A stretch of 54,540 nt of DNA from NCBI GenBank assembly GCA_036383255.1, contig DASVOS010000016.1:1-54540 (forward strand), written 5' to 3'. The notes under the pieces are model-generated. The model worked only from the letters and a program-made list of their open reading frames with translations. It was not told the origin of the DNA and did no database searches. The DNA is from Gammaproteobacteria bacterium. GTDB taxonomy: Bacteria > Pseudomonadota > Gammaproteobacteria > Natronospirales > REEB76. Position 1 is the stretch's first letter; every line of letters begins with the position of its first letter. The position numbers and the translations under genes are program-made. Positions 1 through 8,623 of the stretch are shown here, piece by piece.

Positions 1-1063
<1,063 letters not shown>

Positions 1064-1193
1064 TATAACCTCAAGTGGTTTGTATGGACCAAGATTTTGT
1101 TTGATGGTCTCCATGAGAGACTGACATACTTAAGCGACAACAACTTTCCTCACCGCGCGCGCCTTTGGGTGCTGCGCGACAGTGAAACCGGTT

Positions 1194-1311
1194 TGCCTGG
1201 CGACCATAGCGAGTGGGAACCACCCGATCCCATCCCGAACTCGGAAGTGAAACTGCTCAGCGCCGATGCTAGTTTGCGGTCTCCGCATGCGAAAGTAGGA
1301 CATCGCCAGGC
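1194..1311 (+). rRNA. rrf: 5S ribosomal RNA
   Basis: About 118 nt with the standard 5S layout. The ends tgcctggcgacc and catcgccaggct pair as helix I, and the conserved cccgaactcggaagtgaaac block and the gaaagtagg stretch are present. It lies about 130 nt after the 23S end with no tRNA between. The exact ends are estimated from E. coli 5S to within 1-2 nt. Confidence 0.95.
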
Positions 1312-1321
1312 TCTATACACG

Positions 1322-1358
1322 AAGGCCCGTCAATCTCACGATTGACGGGCCTTTTCCT
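1322..1358 (+). terminator. Intrinsic terminator of the rRNA operon
   Basis: A 13-bp perfect stem (aaggcccgtcaat at 1322-1334, attgacgggcctt at 1341-1353) with a 6-nt loop is followed by a T-rich tail. It starts about 10 nt after 5S, where an rrn terminator is expected. Confidence 0.9.
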
Positions 1359-1369
1359 TTTCTGCTTCT

Positions 1370-1395
1370 CTGGCGATGTCTTGCTTTCGCATGCG
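1370..1395 (-). repeat. Inverted remnant copy of the 5S 3' end
   Basis: These 26 nt are the reverse complement of 1284-1309 inside the 5S gene with only two mismatches. A further decayed direct-orientation piece (gcatgcggaagtaggg, about 1395-1410) follows. The centre holds a 14-bp palindrome (cgcatgcgcatgcg). It could be a relic of rearrangement between rRNA operons. The copy could also pair with 5S around the terminator. Confidence 0.65.
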
Positions 1396-1607
1396 CATGC
1401 GGAAGTAGGGTGAGCAAGAGCCGGCGCCCACCGGGCGGCGGCCTTGCGAACGCCTGGCCCGGACGGCCAGGCCGGCGTGGCTACGTACTCAGATGCTGTG
1501 CCAGGGATGGCGGCTACATACAGTTTCTTTATCTGGCGGATATCGGAGGTTGTACACTTTATCTCTCGTCTTATCCTGAGCTGCATGTGCATTACGATCC
1601 CGACAGC

Positions 1608-1994
1608 ATGGCCGCCGATATGCCGCCGAAGGTCCGGATCGGCATCGGCATTGTCTTCTTGATATTGGCGATCGGCCTCGGCGTCGCTGCTTTCCTGGTG
1701 GGAGGTCTATTCATCCCTGGCGCGATTGCCGCCGGCATACCCTTGGCAGCTTTGGGCGGGTCCGTGCTGTTCGGTCAGGATCGGGATGGCGACAAAGGCG
1801 TGGTCGGCCCCGTCACCCTCTATGTATTGGCCGGCGCTGTCACTCTCGGAACGGTTTGCGGCGTGTTTGCAGGAGCGCATGCCACGCTCGGGCCTGGAGC
1901 GACAGTTGCAGCATTGCTTGCTCTAGCAGCGCGTCGCGGCAAGAAGAAACTGGATTTGTCCCGAGTTCACGACCCTCGTGACCGAAATCTCTGA
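1608..1994 (+). CDS. Hypothetical small membrane protein
   Basis: 128 aa from the ATG at 1608 (MAADMPPKV...). It has hydrophobic segments around residues 10-55 (IGIGIVFLILAIGLGVAAFL, then a Gly/Ala-rich stretch) and 70-110, and a basic C-terminus (ARRGKKKLDLSRVHDPRDRN). Two to three membrane passes are likely. The frame stays open upstream to a GTG at 1410, but that part overlaps the 5S-derived repeat and has no protein-like character. I see no good Shine-Dalgarno for the ATG, so the start is uncertain. I do not recognise the family. It stands alone between the rRNA operon and a convergent hydrolase gene. Confidence 0.55.
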   Translation: MAADMPPKVRIGIGIVFLILAIGLGVAAFLVGGLFIPGAIAAGIPLAALGGSVLFGQDRDGDKGVVGPVTLYVLAGAVTLGTVCGVFAGAHATLGPGATVAALLALAARRGKKKLDLSRVHDPRDRNL

Positions 1995-1998
1995 GCCC

Positions 1999-2763
1999 TC
2001 AACTGGCTTCTAACAGCTTCTCCAACCACTCCACCACCTTCCCCCAGGCCTCGCCCTTCGGATCCAGATGCTCGAAATGCCTCACGCCGGGCAGCTCGAT
2101 GTATTCCACCGTATCGCCGGCCCTTTCCCCCGCCTTCACGTAGTCCCGGCCCACGGCCGCCGGCACCACATCGTCTTTTTCGCCATGCACCACCAGCTGC
2201 GGTACGCCCAGCGGCAGCAGTTCCTGGGGCGAGGCGAGGGCATAGCGCTCCGGCACCTCACTGGGCATGCCGCCCAGGAGTTCTCTCGCCACGCCGTTCG
2301 AGCAGCCGAGCTCGTGGATGCGCCTTAAGTCTGCCGCCGGCGCTTGGCCCACGGCCACCATGATCCGCACCTGCGGGAGAGCGCTGCTTGCGGCGATCCG
2401 GCGCGGACCCGCGGCCCAGAGCGCCAGGTGTCCGCCGGCGGAATGGCCCACGGTCAACACCCGCGAGAGATCGATGCCCGCGCCATCCGCCTTGAGTTGT
2501 GCGAGATGCTCGATGCCCGCGTGCACGTCCTCGAAGCTGCCCGGCCAGCCGCCGCCGGGCTCGCCCAGGCGCCGGTACTCCAGGTTCCAGGCGGCGTAGC
2601 CGCGGCGCGCGAGGTCCTCGGCGAGCGGTGTCATCTGGTCGCGGGCGTAGGGCATGCGCCAGAACCCGCCATGGAACAGGCAGACCACCGGCGCATCGTC
2701 ACGGTCAGGCAGGTGCAGGTCCCCGGCCTGGGAAGCGGCCGGGCCGTAGCGGAAGGTCTGCAT
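1999..2763 (-). CDS. Alpha/beta hydrolase, esterase/arylformamidase-like
   Basis: 254 aa, a cytoplasmic serine hydrolase without a signal peptide. The oxyanion-hole motif HGGFW is at residues 31-35 and the nucleophile elbow GHSAGG at 106-111 (Ser108). The probable acid is Asp197/198 in GEKDDVVP and the probable base His229 in GVRHFEHLDP. HGG-x-W plus GHSAGGHLA is typical of the kynurenine formamidase/esterase branch of the alpha/beta hydrolase fold, but nothing next to it points to tryptophan breakdown, so the substrate is open. It starts 5 nt after the upstream cupin gene's stop, so the two are probably co-transcribed. Confidence 0.8.
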   Translation of the reverse strand: MQTFRYGPAASQAGDLHLPDRDDAPVVCLFHGGFWRMPYARDQMTPLAEDLARRGYAAWNLEYRRLGEPGGGWPGSFEDVHAGIEHLAQLKADGAGIDLSRVLTVGHSAGGHLALWAAGPRRIAASSALPQVRIMVAVGQAPAADLRRIHELGCSNGVARELLGGMPSEVPERYALASPQELLPLGVPQLVVHGEKDDVVPAAVGRDYVKAGERAGDTVEYIELPGVRHFEHLDPKGEAWGKVVEWLEKLLEAS

Positions 2764-2768
2764 GGCTT

Positions 2769-3143
2769 TCAGCCCGCGAGCTGCTGCTCGATGGTCTTGC
2801 TGCGCGCGTCCTGCACGTCGCCGGTATGCTTGGTGGATACCGTCTCGATGAGTACCAGCCCCACTTCCTCCTCGGCCACCGGGTTATGCAGCGTGTCCTT
2901 GGGGATCACGTAGAAGTCACCGGGTCCGAGTTCCACCGTGCGGTCCTTGAGCTGGATCTTGAGGCGACCGTAGACCACCAGGAACATCTCGTCCTCATGG
3001 TCATGCTTGTGCCAAACCAGCTGGCCCTTCACCTTCGCCACCTTCACGTACTGGTCGTTGACACGCCCCACCACCCGCGGCGACCAGTGCTCGGTGACGC
3101 CTTTGAGAGCCTCAGTGAAATTGATGGGATTCAAAGCGTCCAT
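2769..3143 (-). CDS. Cupin-domain protein
   Basis: 124 aa, about the size of a single small cupin barrel. Motif 1 is HKHDHEDEMF at residues 45-54 (metal ligands His45/His47 and Glu52 by family analogy). Motif 2 is PGDFYVIPKDTLHNP, ending with His86. A metal site is therefore intact. Small cupins range from enzymes to sensors and the substrate cannot be inferred. A Shine-Dalgarno (cggag) lies 5 nt before the ATG. It leads a two-gene unit with the hydrolase and is separated from the VOC gene by 122 nt that hold a strong hairpin. Confidence 0.8.
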   Translation of the reverse strand: MDALNPINFTEALKGVTEHWSPRVVGRVNDQYVKVAKVKGQLVWHKHDHEDEMFLVVYGRLKIQLKDRTVELGPGDFYVIPKDTLHNPVAEEEVGLVLIETVSTKHTGDVQDARSKTIEQQLAG

Positions 3144-3213
3144 AGCAGCTCCGGAGAGATTTAAGATGATCTGCCATCCCTGGCGCGCGTCGTAGTACTA
3201 ACCATTGCTCCCT

Positions 3214-3232
3214 GCCGCACATCCTGTGCGGC
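3214..3232. repeat. Perfect 8-bp hairpin between VOC and cupin genes
   Basis: gccgcaca / tgtgcggc with a 3-nt loop lies between two genes on the minus strand. No T-run follows, so it is more likely an mRNA stabiliser, attenuator or partial terminator than a full intrinsic terminator. A smaller inverted repeat (ttcac-cggc-gtgaa) lies just beside it. Confidence 0.5.
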
Positions 3233-3265
3233 GTTCACCGGCGTGAAGCAGTGCTTCCCGCCGGT

Positions 3266-3649
3266 TCACCCAGCCGGGGGCTGCCAGAGCTCGACCTTGT
3301 TCCCCTCGGGATCCATGACCCAGCCGAACTTGCCGAACTCCGAGTCGTCGGTCTTCTCCAGCACCTCGCAACCCTCGGCCCGCAGCGCCTGCAGCAGCGC
3401 GGTCAGGTCATCCACGCGGTAGTTCACCATGAAGGTCGAACGGCTCGGCGCGAAATGGCCGCTGTCGGCCGCGCCGATGGACCAGACCGTCATGCCCCCG
3501 GTGGGGTTCCCCGCGTCGTCGGTCCAGGTGAAGGCCGTGCCGCCCCATTCCTGCACGTCTATCCCCAAGTGCCGCTGGTACCAGGCCCGCAATGCCTTGG
3601 GGTCCTTCGCGTGGAAGAAGATGCCGCCGATGCCCGTAACACGCTTCAT
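3266..3649 (-). CDS. VOC-family (glyoxalase/bleomycin-resistance-like) protein
   Basis: 127 aa starting MKRVTGIGGIFFHAKDP. It shows the beta-alpha-beta-beta-beta pattern of the vicinal-oxygen-chelate fold: 'FFHAKDPKALRAWYQRHLG' near the N-terminus, a central 'FMVNYRVDDLTALLQALRAEG', and the typical ending 'WVMDPEGNKVELWQP', whose Glu is the usual metal ligand. The frame is open to 3748, but the ATG at 3649 has a Shine-Dalgarno (gggaga) and matches where family members begin. It lies 25 nt after the 2-oxoglutarate oxygenase gene and is probably in the same operon. The substrate is unknown. Confidence 0.85.
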   Translation of the reverse strand: MKRVTGIGGIFFHAKDPKALRAWYQRHLGIDVQEWGGTAFTWTDDAGNPTGGMTVWSIGAADSGHFAPSRSTFMVNYRVDDLTALLQALRAEGCEVLEKTDDSEFGKFGWVMDPEGNKVELWQPPAG

Positions 3650-3674
3650 GTGTATCTCCCAACCTGACTGTATC

Positions 3675-4724
3675 TCAGCCGCCTGCCACCTGGTGCTGCA
3701 TCTCGGCCATCCGCTCCCGTTCCCCGAAGAAGAACCCCAGCAGGCCATAGCGGCTGCCGCGGGTCACGGGTGTGACCTCGTGCAGCAGCGAGCAGGAGAA
3801 GATCGCCGCGCCGCCGCGCTCGGGCACGTAGAGGTCCGGGCCGAACTCCGGGAAGCGCAGTTCGCCGCCGTCGTAGGCGCCGGTGTTGAGGTTGAGCGTC
3901 ATGGCGAAGCGCCGGTGCTGGGTGTCGCGGGACTCGTTGTCCCGGTGCGCGTGGAAGTAGCCGGCGCCCGCATCGTAGCGGATGAGCTTGAACACCTCGT
4001 GCTGCGTCACCTGGAAGTTGAAGCAGCGCTGGATCTCCGGCAGCACCCGCCGCACCAGCGCGTCCTTCACCTTGTCCAGCCACGGCCCGTCGGCGATGTA
4101 CACGTCCCGGCGCATCTTCACGCCGGGGTCCGGTTTCCACAGGGTCTTGTTGCCCTCCACGTAGGCGGTGCCGGAGGGCGTGCCGCCGGTCTCCTCGAAG
4201 TGGGCGATGAGCGCGTCGCAGGAGGCCGCATCCAGCACCCGCGGAATGAACAGCACCGGCGCCTGCTGGCGCAGCGTCCTGGGTTCGGGCCGCGGGCGCG
4301 CGGCATAGAGGTCCGCCACCCGCGCCATGAACTCCTGCGCATCCGCGCCGCGTTCCAGCCGCTCCAGGATACGCAGGTTGTCGTCCAGCACCAGCGCCGT
4401 TGTGCCCGTGGGTGCGCCGCCCAGCAGGTGCTGGGTCAGCACGCCGTCATCCGCGAGCAGCAGCACGCCTTCCGTCTCCTTCTCGAGCGGGGCGATCTCC
4501 GCCGGGCTGCCCAGGACCAGGGCCACCCGCGTGGCCTTCTCCCAGGCAGGATGCGGACGGGCGAGGGCCGCGAGGTCGGCGCGGGTGGCGGCGTCCCCGG
4601 CAGGGCCGCAGACGAACAGCGCCATGGGCTGGCCGTAGTGCAGGTCCAGGAACATGCGCGGCTTGCCGGAAGCATCCAGCCGCCTGAAATCCGGTATACG
4701 GTCGCCGAGGGCGAGACCCGCCAT
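3675..4724 (-). CDS. 2-oxoglutarate/Fe(II) oxygenase with N-terminal thioredoxin-like domain
   Basis: 349 aa. Residues 1-140 resemble a peroxiredoxin/AhpC-TSA fold (ALGDRIPDFRRLDASGKP..., FVCGPAGDAA) without an obvious resolving CxxC. Residues 150-349 form a prolyl-4-hydroxylase-type double-stranded beta-helix: the iron triad is His260-x-Asp262 in YFHAHRDN and His315 in SLLHEVTPV, and the 2-oxoglutarate-binding Arg is Arg325 in RGSRYGLLGF. It should hydroxylate a protein or peptide side chain using O2 and 2-oxoglutarate; the target is unknown. The ATG has a good Shine-Dalgarno (gggag). First gene of the minus-strand group, divergent from ctlX. Confidence 0.85.
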   Translation of the reverse strand: MAGLALGDRIPDFRRLDASGKPRMFLDLHYGQPMALFVCGPAGDAATRADLAALARPHPAWEKATRVALVLGSPAEIAPLEKETEGVLLLADDGVLTQHLLGGAPTGTTALVLDDNLRILERLERGADAQEFMARVADLYAARPRPEPRTLRQQAPVLFIPRVLDAASCDALIAHFEETGGTPSGTAYVEGNKTLWKPDPGVKMRRDVYIADGPWLDKVKDALVRRVLPEIQRCFNFQVTQHEVFKLIRYDAGAGYFHAHRDNESRDTQHRRFAMTLNLNTGAYDGGELRFPEFGPDLYVPERGGAAIFSCSLLHEVTPVTRGSRYGLLGFFFGERERMAEMQHQVAGG

Positions 4725-4841
4725 GGAGACTCCCGAAACGCGTGGGGGCGGCGGCTACTTTAGCACTTGGCCGGACAGGAGCGCCGCCGGGTCCCGGCCC
4801 ATGGGGTAAGATGCGGCGCATCCCGTCTCCTAAGGCCGCCG

Positions 4842-5780
4842 ATGGCTGCGACTCCCGAAAAGCAGAGCGCGTCCGCCGTGCTCATGATCCGCCCCGCCAA
4901 CTTCGGCGCCAACCCGGAGACCGCGGCGTCCAACGCGTTCCAGAAGAGCACCGAGGCCGGCGCCACCGTGCAGGCCCGGGCGACCGCGGAGTTCGACGCG
5001 CTGGTGGAGGCGCTCCGCGCCGCCGGCGTGGTGGTGGAGGTGTTCGATGACAGCCCCGAGCCCGTGACGCCGGACGCAGTGTTCCCCAACAACTGGGTGA
5101 GCTTCCACTCCGACGGCAGCGCCTGGCTCTATCCCATGCAGGCCCTGAACCGGCGCTGGGAGCGGCGGCGGGACATCCTCGATACCCTGCACGCCGAGCG
5201 CGGCTACGCGCTCAAGGACGTGCACGACCTCTCGTACTCGGAGTTGGACGGCCGCTACCTCGAAGGCACCGGCAGCCTGGTGCTGGACCGTGTGAACCGC
5301 GTGGCCTACGCCGGCCTCTCGCCGCGCACCGACGCGCGGCTGCTGCAGGACTGGGCCGCCCGCGCGGGGTACGAGGTGGTGAGCTTCCACCCGCGCGACA
5401 CCCGGGGCCAGCCCATCTACCACACCAACGTCATGCTCTGCATCGGCAGCGCCTTCGCCCTGGGCTGCTTCGACTGCATCGCCGACACGGCCGAGCGTGA
5501 GCGGGTGGTGCGGCGGCTCGCGGACACGGGCCACGAGGTGGTGGCCATCAGCCCTTACCAGATGGAGTCCTTCGCCGGGAACATGCTGGAGCTCAAGGGC
5601 CGCGGCGGCGAGACGCTGCTCGCCATGTCAGCCCGCGCCGAGCGCGCCCTGAATCCAGCCCAGCGCGCGGCGCTGGAGAAGCACGCGCGCATCGTCTCGT
5701 CACCTATAGATACCATCGAGGATTGCGCCGGCGGTTCTGTCCGGTGCATGCTCGCGGAAATACATTTACCCCGGAATTGA
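4842..5780 (+). CDS. ctlX: CtlX-like citrulline/arginine hydrolase (amidinotransferase fold)
   Basis: 312 aa from the ATG at 4842; the frame is open further upstream but conservation starts at ASAVLMIRPANFG. It belongs to the guanidino-group-modifying (arginine deiminase/DDAH) superfamily. Visible motifs are FPNNWVSFH (81-89), GRYLEGTGSLVLDR (137-150), PIYHTNVMLCIG with the catalytic His194, and GGSVRCM with the nucleophile Cys302. Length and motifs fit the citrulline-utilisation hydrolase CtlX better than DDAH or arginine deiminase. A -10-like taagat lies at 4807-4812. It is followed 10 nt later by a hotdog thioesterase gene. Together with the arginase gene at 10.96-11.9 kb it suggests use of arginine or citrulline. 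Confidence 0.85.
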   Translation: MAATPEKQSASAVLMIRPANFGANPETAASNAFQKSTEAGATVQARATAEFDALVEALRAAGVVVEVFDDSPEPVTPDAVFPNNWVSFHSDGSAWLYPMQALNRRWERRRDILDTLHAERGYALKDVHDLSYSELDGRYLEGTGSLVLDRVNRVAYAGLSPRTDARLLQDWAARAGYEVVSFHPRDTRGQPIYHTNVMLCIGSAFALGCFDCIADTAERERVVRRLADTGHEVVAISPYQMESFAGNMLELKGRGGETLLAMSARAERALNPAQRAALEKHARIVSSPIDTIEDCAGGSVRCMLAEIHLPRN

Positions 5781-5790
5781 GGAATCGCAG

Positions 5791-6252
5791 ATGGAGAAGT
5801 GCCTGCAAGAGACCTACGCCCCCCACAACGCCTGCTTCGGCTGCGGCCCGGCCAACGCCGAGGGCCTGCACGTGCGCAGCTTCCCGAAGGACGGCGAGGT
5901 GGTGGCCGAATGGCGCGCCCAGCCAAAGTACGAGGCCTTCCCCGGCATCCTGAACGGAGGCATCATCGGCTCGCTGCTGGACTGTCACTGCAACTGGACC
6001 GCCGCCTGGCACCTCATGCAGAAATCCGGCGCCGCCACGCCGCCCTGCACCGTCACCGCAGAGTACGCCATCACCCTCAAGCGTCCCACGCCCACCGACG
6101 GGCCCATCACCCTCAAGGCCCGCGTGGTGTCCTCCACCGAAGACCGGGCCGTGATCGATGGGGAGCTTTGGGCCGGCGGCAAGCTCTGCGACACCTGCCG
6201 CGGCACCTTCGTGGCCGTGAAAGAGGGTCACCCCGCCTTCCATCGCTGGTAA
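5791..6252 (+). CDS. PaaI-type hotdog-fold thioesterase
   Basis: 153 aa. The N-terminus 'HNACFGCGPANAEGLHVRS' is the usual opening of PaaI/thioesterase-superfamily proteins, followed by the hotdog helix region 'FPGILNGGIIGSLLDCHCNWTA' and the strand 'TAEYAITLKRPTPTDGPITLKA'. It probably hydrolyses an acyl-CoA of unknown identity. A Shine-Dalgarno (gaggaa) lies 7 nt before the ATG, and the gene follows ctlX by 10 nt, so they are likely co-transcribed although no metabolic link is obvious. Confidence 0.85.
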   Translation: MEKCLQETYAPHNACFGCGPANAEGLHVRSFPKDGEVVAEWRAQPKYEAFPGILNGGIIGSLLDCHCNWTAAWHLMQKSGAATPPCTVTAEYAITLKRPTPTDGPITLKARVVSSTEDRAVIDGELWAGGKLCDTCRGTFVAVKEGHPAFHRW

Positions 6253-6284
6253 GCTCTATATAGATACGGGAGCAGGGGTGTTCC

Positions 6285-8114
6285 ATGGTTAAAGGCATGC
6301 TGCGCGGGCGCACCTGGCTGCTCGGCCTCTTCGTCGTCCTCGTCGTCGCGGACTTCTTCGTGTTCGCCGGCTTCGATTCCCTGGAGCATCCGCTGCAGGA
6401 CCTCATGGTCCGCGCCCACTCCGCCGGCCGCGCGCCGGACCCGGACGTGGTGGTGGTGGACGTGGACGAGGCGAGCCTGGTAGCGGCGCAGCAGCAGCTC
6501 GGCGCCGGCTGGCCCTGGCCCCGTTCCCTCTACGCCCAGCTCCTGCAGGGCCTGCTCAAGCAGGACCCCAAGGCCGTGGTGTTCGACATCTACTTCGTGG
6601 ACCCGGACAACGTCAGGCCTGAGAACGACAAGTACCTCATCGAGGTCGCCGCGCCCAGCGACAAGGTGTTCTTCCCCTCGGTGCGCCTCGAGAACGCGGA
6701 CGACAGCAAGGGCGCACCGCTCAAGGACCTGCCGCCGCCCTTCGGCATCGAGCCGGGGCCCGGCGCGGACCCGGAGGCCCATGCCGCCATGCTGTTCCCG
6801 CTGCCGCAGCTCGCGCTGACGGGACGCGTGGGCGTGGTGAACTTCCTGCAGGATTCCGACAAGGTCGGCCGCCGCTACTACACCTTCTACGACGCCTACG
6901 GCTGGCTGATGCCCTCGCTGCCCGCGCGCGTGGCCCAGTCGGCGGGCTACCCGCTGCCGGAGTCGGACGCCTTCGTCATCAACTGGCGCAGCGGCGTGCC
7001 CCACGTGCCGTTCTATGAGCTCTACGCGGACATGCAGAAGCAAAAGTCCGCGCGTCCGGCGGGCGAGTTCAAGGACAAGATCGTGGTGATCGGCAGCACC
7101 GCCGCGGGCCTGGGTGACTCCCATCCCTCGCCGCTGGCGGCGAACTATCCCGGCGTGGACACCCTCGCCACCGCCATCGCGAACCTCAAGGACGGCGATT
7201 GGATGCGGCGCACGCCGCCCTGGACCGGCGCGTTCCTGTCCCTCGCCCTGCTGCTCGGCCTCGCGTTCCTCTTCGCCCGGGGCCAGGGCCCGTTCCGCAC
7301 CGGTCTCGCGCTGCTGGCTGTGTCCTTCCTCGTGGTGTTCCTGGGCTACCTCCTGCTCGGTTCCCGCTGGCTGCTGCCGGTGGCCCAGCCGCTATTGTTC
7401 GGCTGGCTGTTCTTCTTCGCCATGGCCCTCGCCGAATACCTGCGGGAGCGGCGCGAGCGCCAGCACGCCATCGGCCTGTTCGGCCGCTTCCTGGACCCGC
7501 GGGTGGTGGACGATCTCGTCAAGCACCGGCGCGACCTCCTGAGCGAGGGCGCCAAGAGCCGCGAGGTCACGCTGCTGTTCTCGGACATCCGCGGCTTCAC
7601 CACCCTCTCCGAGTCCCGCACGCCGGAGCAGGTGGTGGCGATCCTCAACCGCTACTTCTCCAAGCAGGTAGAGGTGGTGTTCCGTCACGGCGGCACCGTG
7701 GACAAGTTCATCGGCGACGCCATCATGGCGTTCTGGGGCGCGCCGCTGGAGGACAAGGACCAAGCCAGGCACGCGGTGGCCGCGGCCCTCGAGATGAGCG
7801 CGGTGCTGCTGGAGTTCCGCAAGGACCTGGGCGACCTCGCCGAGGTGTTCGACATCGGCATCGGCATCCACACCGGCCAGGCGGTGGTGGGCTTCATGGG
7901 CTCCGAGAACAAGCTCGACTACACCGCCATCGGCGACAGCGTGAACCTGGCCAGCCGCATCGAGGGCCAGACCAAGGGCGTGGCCCGGGTGCTGGTCTCC
8001 GCCGCCACCCGCGAGCGCTGCGGGGACGCCTTTGACTTCACCGAGCGGGGTACTTATAAAGTGAAGGGCAGGGAACAGCCGGTGGTGCTGTACGAACCCC
8101 GGGAGAAAACATGA
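6285..8114 (+). CDS. CHASE2-domain class III adenylate/guanylate cyclase
   Basis: 609 aa, a membrane-bound sensor cyclase. One N-terminal transmembrane helix (10-28) is followed by a periplasmic CHASE2 domain (about 30-305, with DVVVVDVDEASL and VVFDIYFVDPDN). Three membrane helices follow (about 313-332, 338-358, 362-382) and then a cytoplasmic cyclase domain (about 425-600). Metal ligands are Asp434 (LLFSDIRGFT) and Asp478 (FIGDAIMAFWG). Lys474 and Asp545 (KLDYTAIGDSVN) fit adenine rather than guanine recognition, and Asn554/Arg558 are the transition-state pair, so it should be active. It starts an operon with 4-nt overlaps into an SH3 gene and an M48 protease gene. A -10-like tatata lies about 28 nt upstream. 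Confidence 0.93.
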   Translation: MVKGMLRGRTWLLGLFVVLVVADFFVFAGFDSLEHPLQDLMVRAHSAGRAPDPDVVVVDVDEASLVAAQQQLGAGWPWPRSLYAQLLQGLLKQDPKAVVFDIYFVDPDNVRPENDKYLIEVAAPSDKVFFPSVRLENADDSKGAPLKDLPPPFGIEPGPGADPEAHAAMLFPLPQLALTGRVGVVNFLQDSDKVGRRYYTFYDAYGWLMPSLPARVAQSAGYPLPESDAFVINWRSGVPHVPFYELYADMQKQKSARPAGEFKDKIVVIGSTAAGLGDSHPSPLAANYPGVDTLATAIANLKDGDWMRRTPPWTGAFLSLALLLGLAFLFARGQGPFRTGLALLAVSFLVVFLGYLLLGSRWLLPVAQPLLFGWLFFFAMALAEYLRERRERQHAIGLFGRFLDPRVVDDLVKHRRDLLSEGAKSREVTLLFSDIRGFTTLSESRTPEQVVAILNRYFSKQVEVVFRHGGTVDKFIGDAIMAFWGAPLEDKDQARHAVAAALEMSAVLLEFRKDLGDLAEVFDIGIGIHTGQAVVGFMGSENKLDYTAIGDSVNLASRIEGQTKGVARVLVSAATRERCGDAFDFTERGTYKVKGREQPVVLYEPREKT

Positions 8115-8623
8115 GACGCTGGTCCATAGGAATCGCGGTCCTGTTGCTGGTGCTGGGCGCGGTGCACGCCGCCTCCACCTCCACCGCCCAGACCGTCGTC
8201 GCCGGCAACCTCACCTCCGGCCCGTACTCGGACGCGAGCGTGGTCGCGCCGGTGCCGAACGCCGCCCAGGTCACCATCATCGAGCGCCAGGGCGGCTGGT
8301 ACCACGTGCGCCTGGATTCGGGGAAGGACGGCTGGCTGCCCATGACCAGCATCCGCCTCAACAGCACCAGCACCGGCAGCGGCTGGGGCACCAGCTGGTT
8401 CAGCCTGTTCCAGAGCGGCCGCTCCGGCGCCAGCGGCAGCACCGCCACCACCGGCGTGCGCGGCCTCAACACCGGCGACATCCAGAACGCCAAGCCCGAT
8501 CCCAAGGCCGTGGCGGAGCTGGACCAGTGGCAGATGAAGCCGGGCCAGGCCCAGGCCTATGCCGAGCGCCTGCCGCTCACCGCCAAGCCCGAGATCGCCT
8601 ACATCCCGAAGGTGAAGCCGTGA
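8111..8623 (+). CDS. Exported SH3-domain protein
   Basis: 170 aa with a signal peptide (MRRWSIGIAVLLLVLGAVHA). A bacterial SH3-type fold follows at about 25-80 (LTSGPYSDASVVAPVPNAAQ...GGWYHVRLDSGKDGWLPMTSI). The remainder is Ser/Gly/Thr-rich and probably flexible. Such domains usually bind peptidoglycan or protein partners. The ATG overlaps the cyclase stop (ATGA) and the end overlaps the M48 gene (GTGA), so the three are translationally coupled. A role as partner or adaptor of the periplasmic protease or the CHASE2 sensor is inference from context. Confidence 0.85.
   Translation: MRRWSIGIAVLLLVLGAVHAASTSTAQTVVAGNLTSGPYSDASVVAPVPNAAQVTIIERQGGWYHVRLDSGKDGWLPMTSIRLNSTSTGSGWGTSWFSLFQSGRSGASGSTATTGVRGLNTGDIQNAKPDPKAVAELDQWQMKPGQAQAYAERLPLTAKPEIAYIPKVKP

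Noticed and set aside
1410-1607. N-terminal extension of the small membrane protein to the GTG at 1410
   Set aside because: The stretch overlaps 5S-derived repeat DNA and has no conserved protein features.
3429-4763. A 444-codon open frame on the plus strand opposite the 2-oxoglutarate oxygenase and VOC genes
   Set aside because: It is antisense to genes with clear motifs. Its product is a His/Arg/Gly-rich artefact of GC-rich DNA. The same applies to other long antisense frames, such as those opposite birA, nadC, the AsmA-like gene and ppk.
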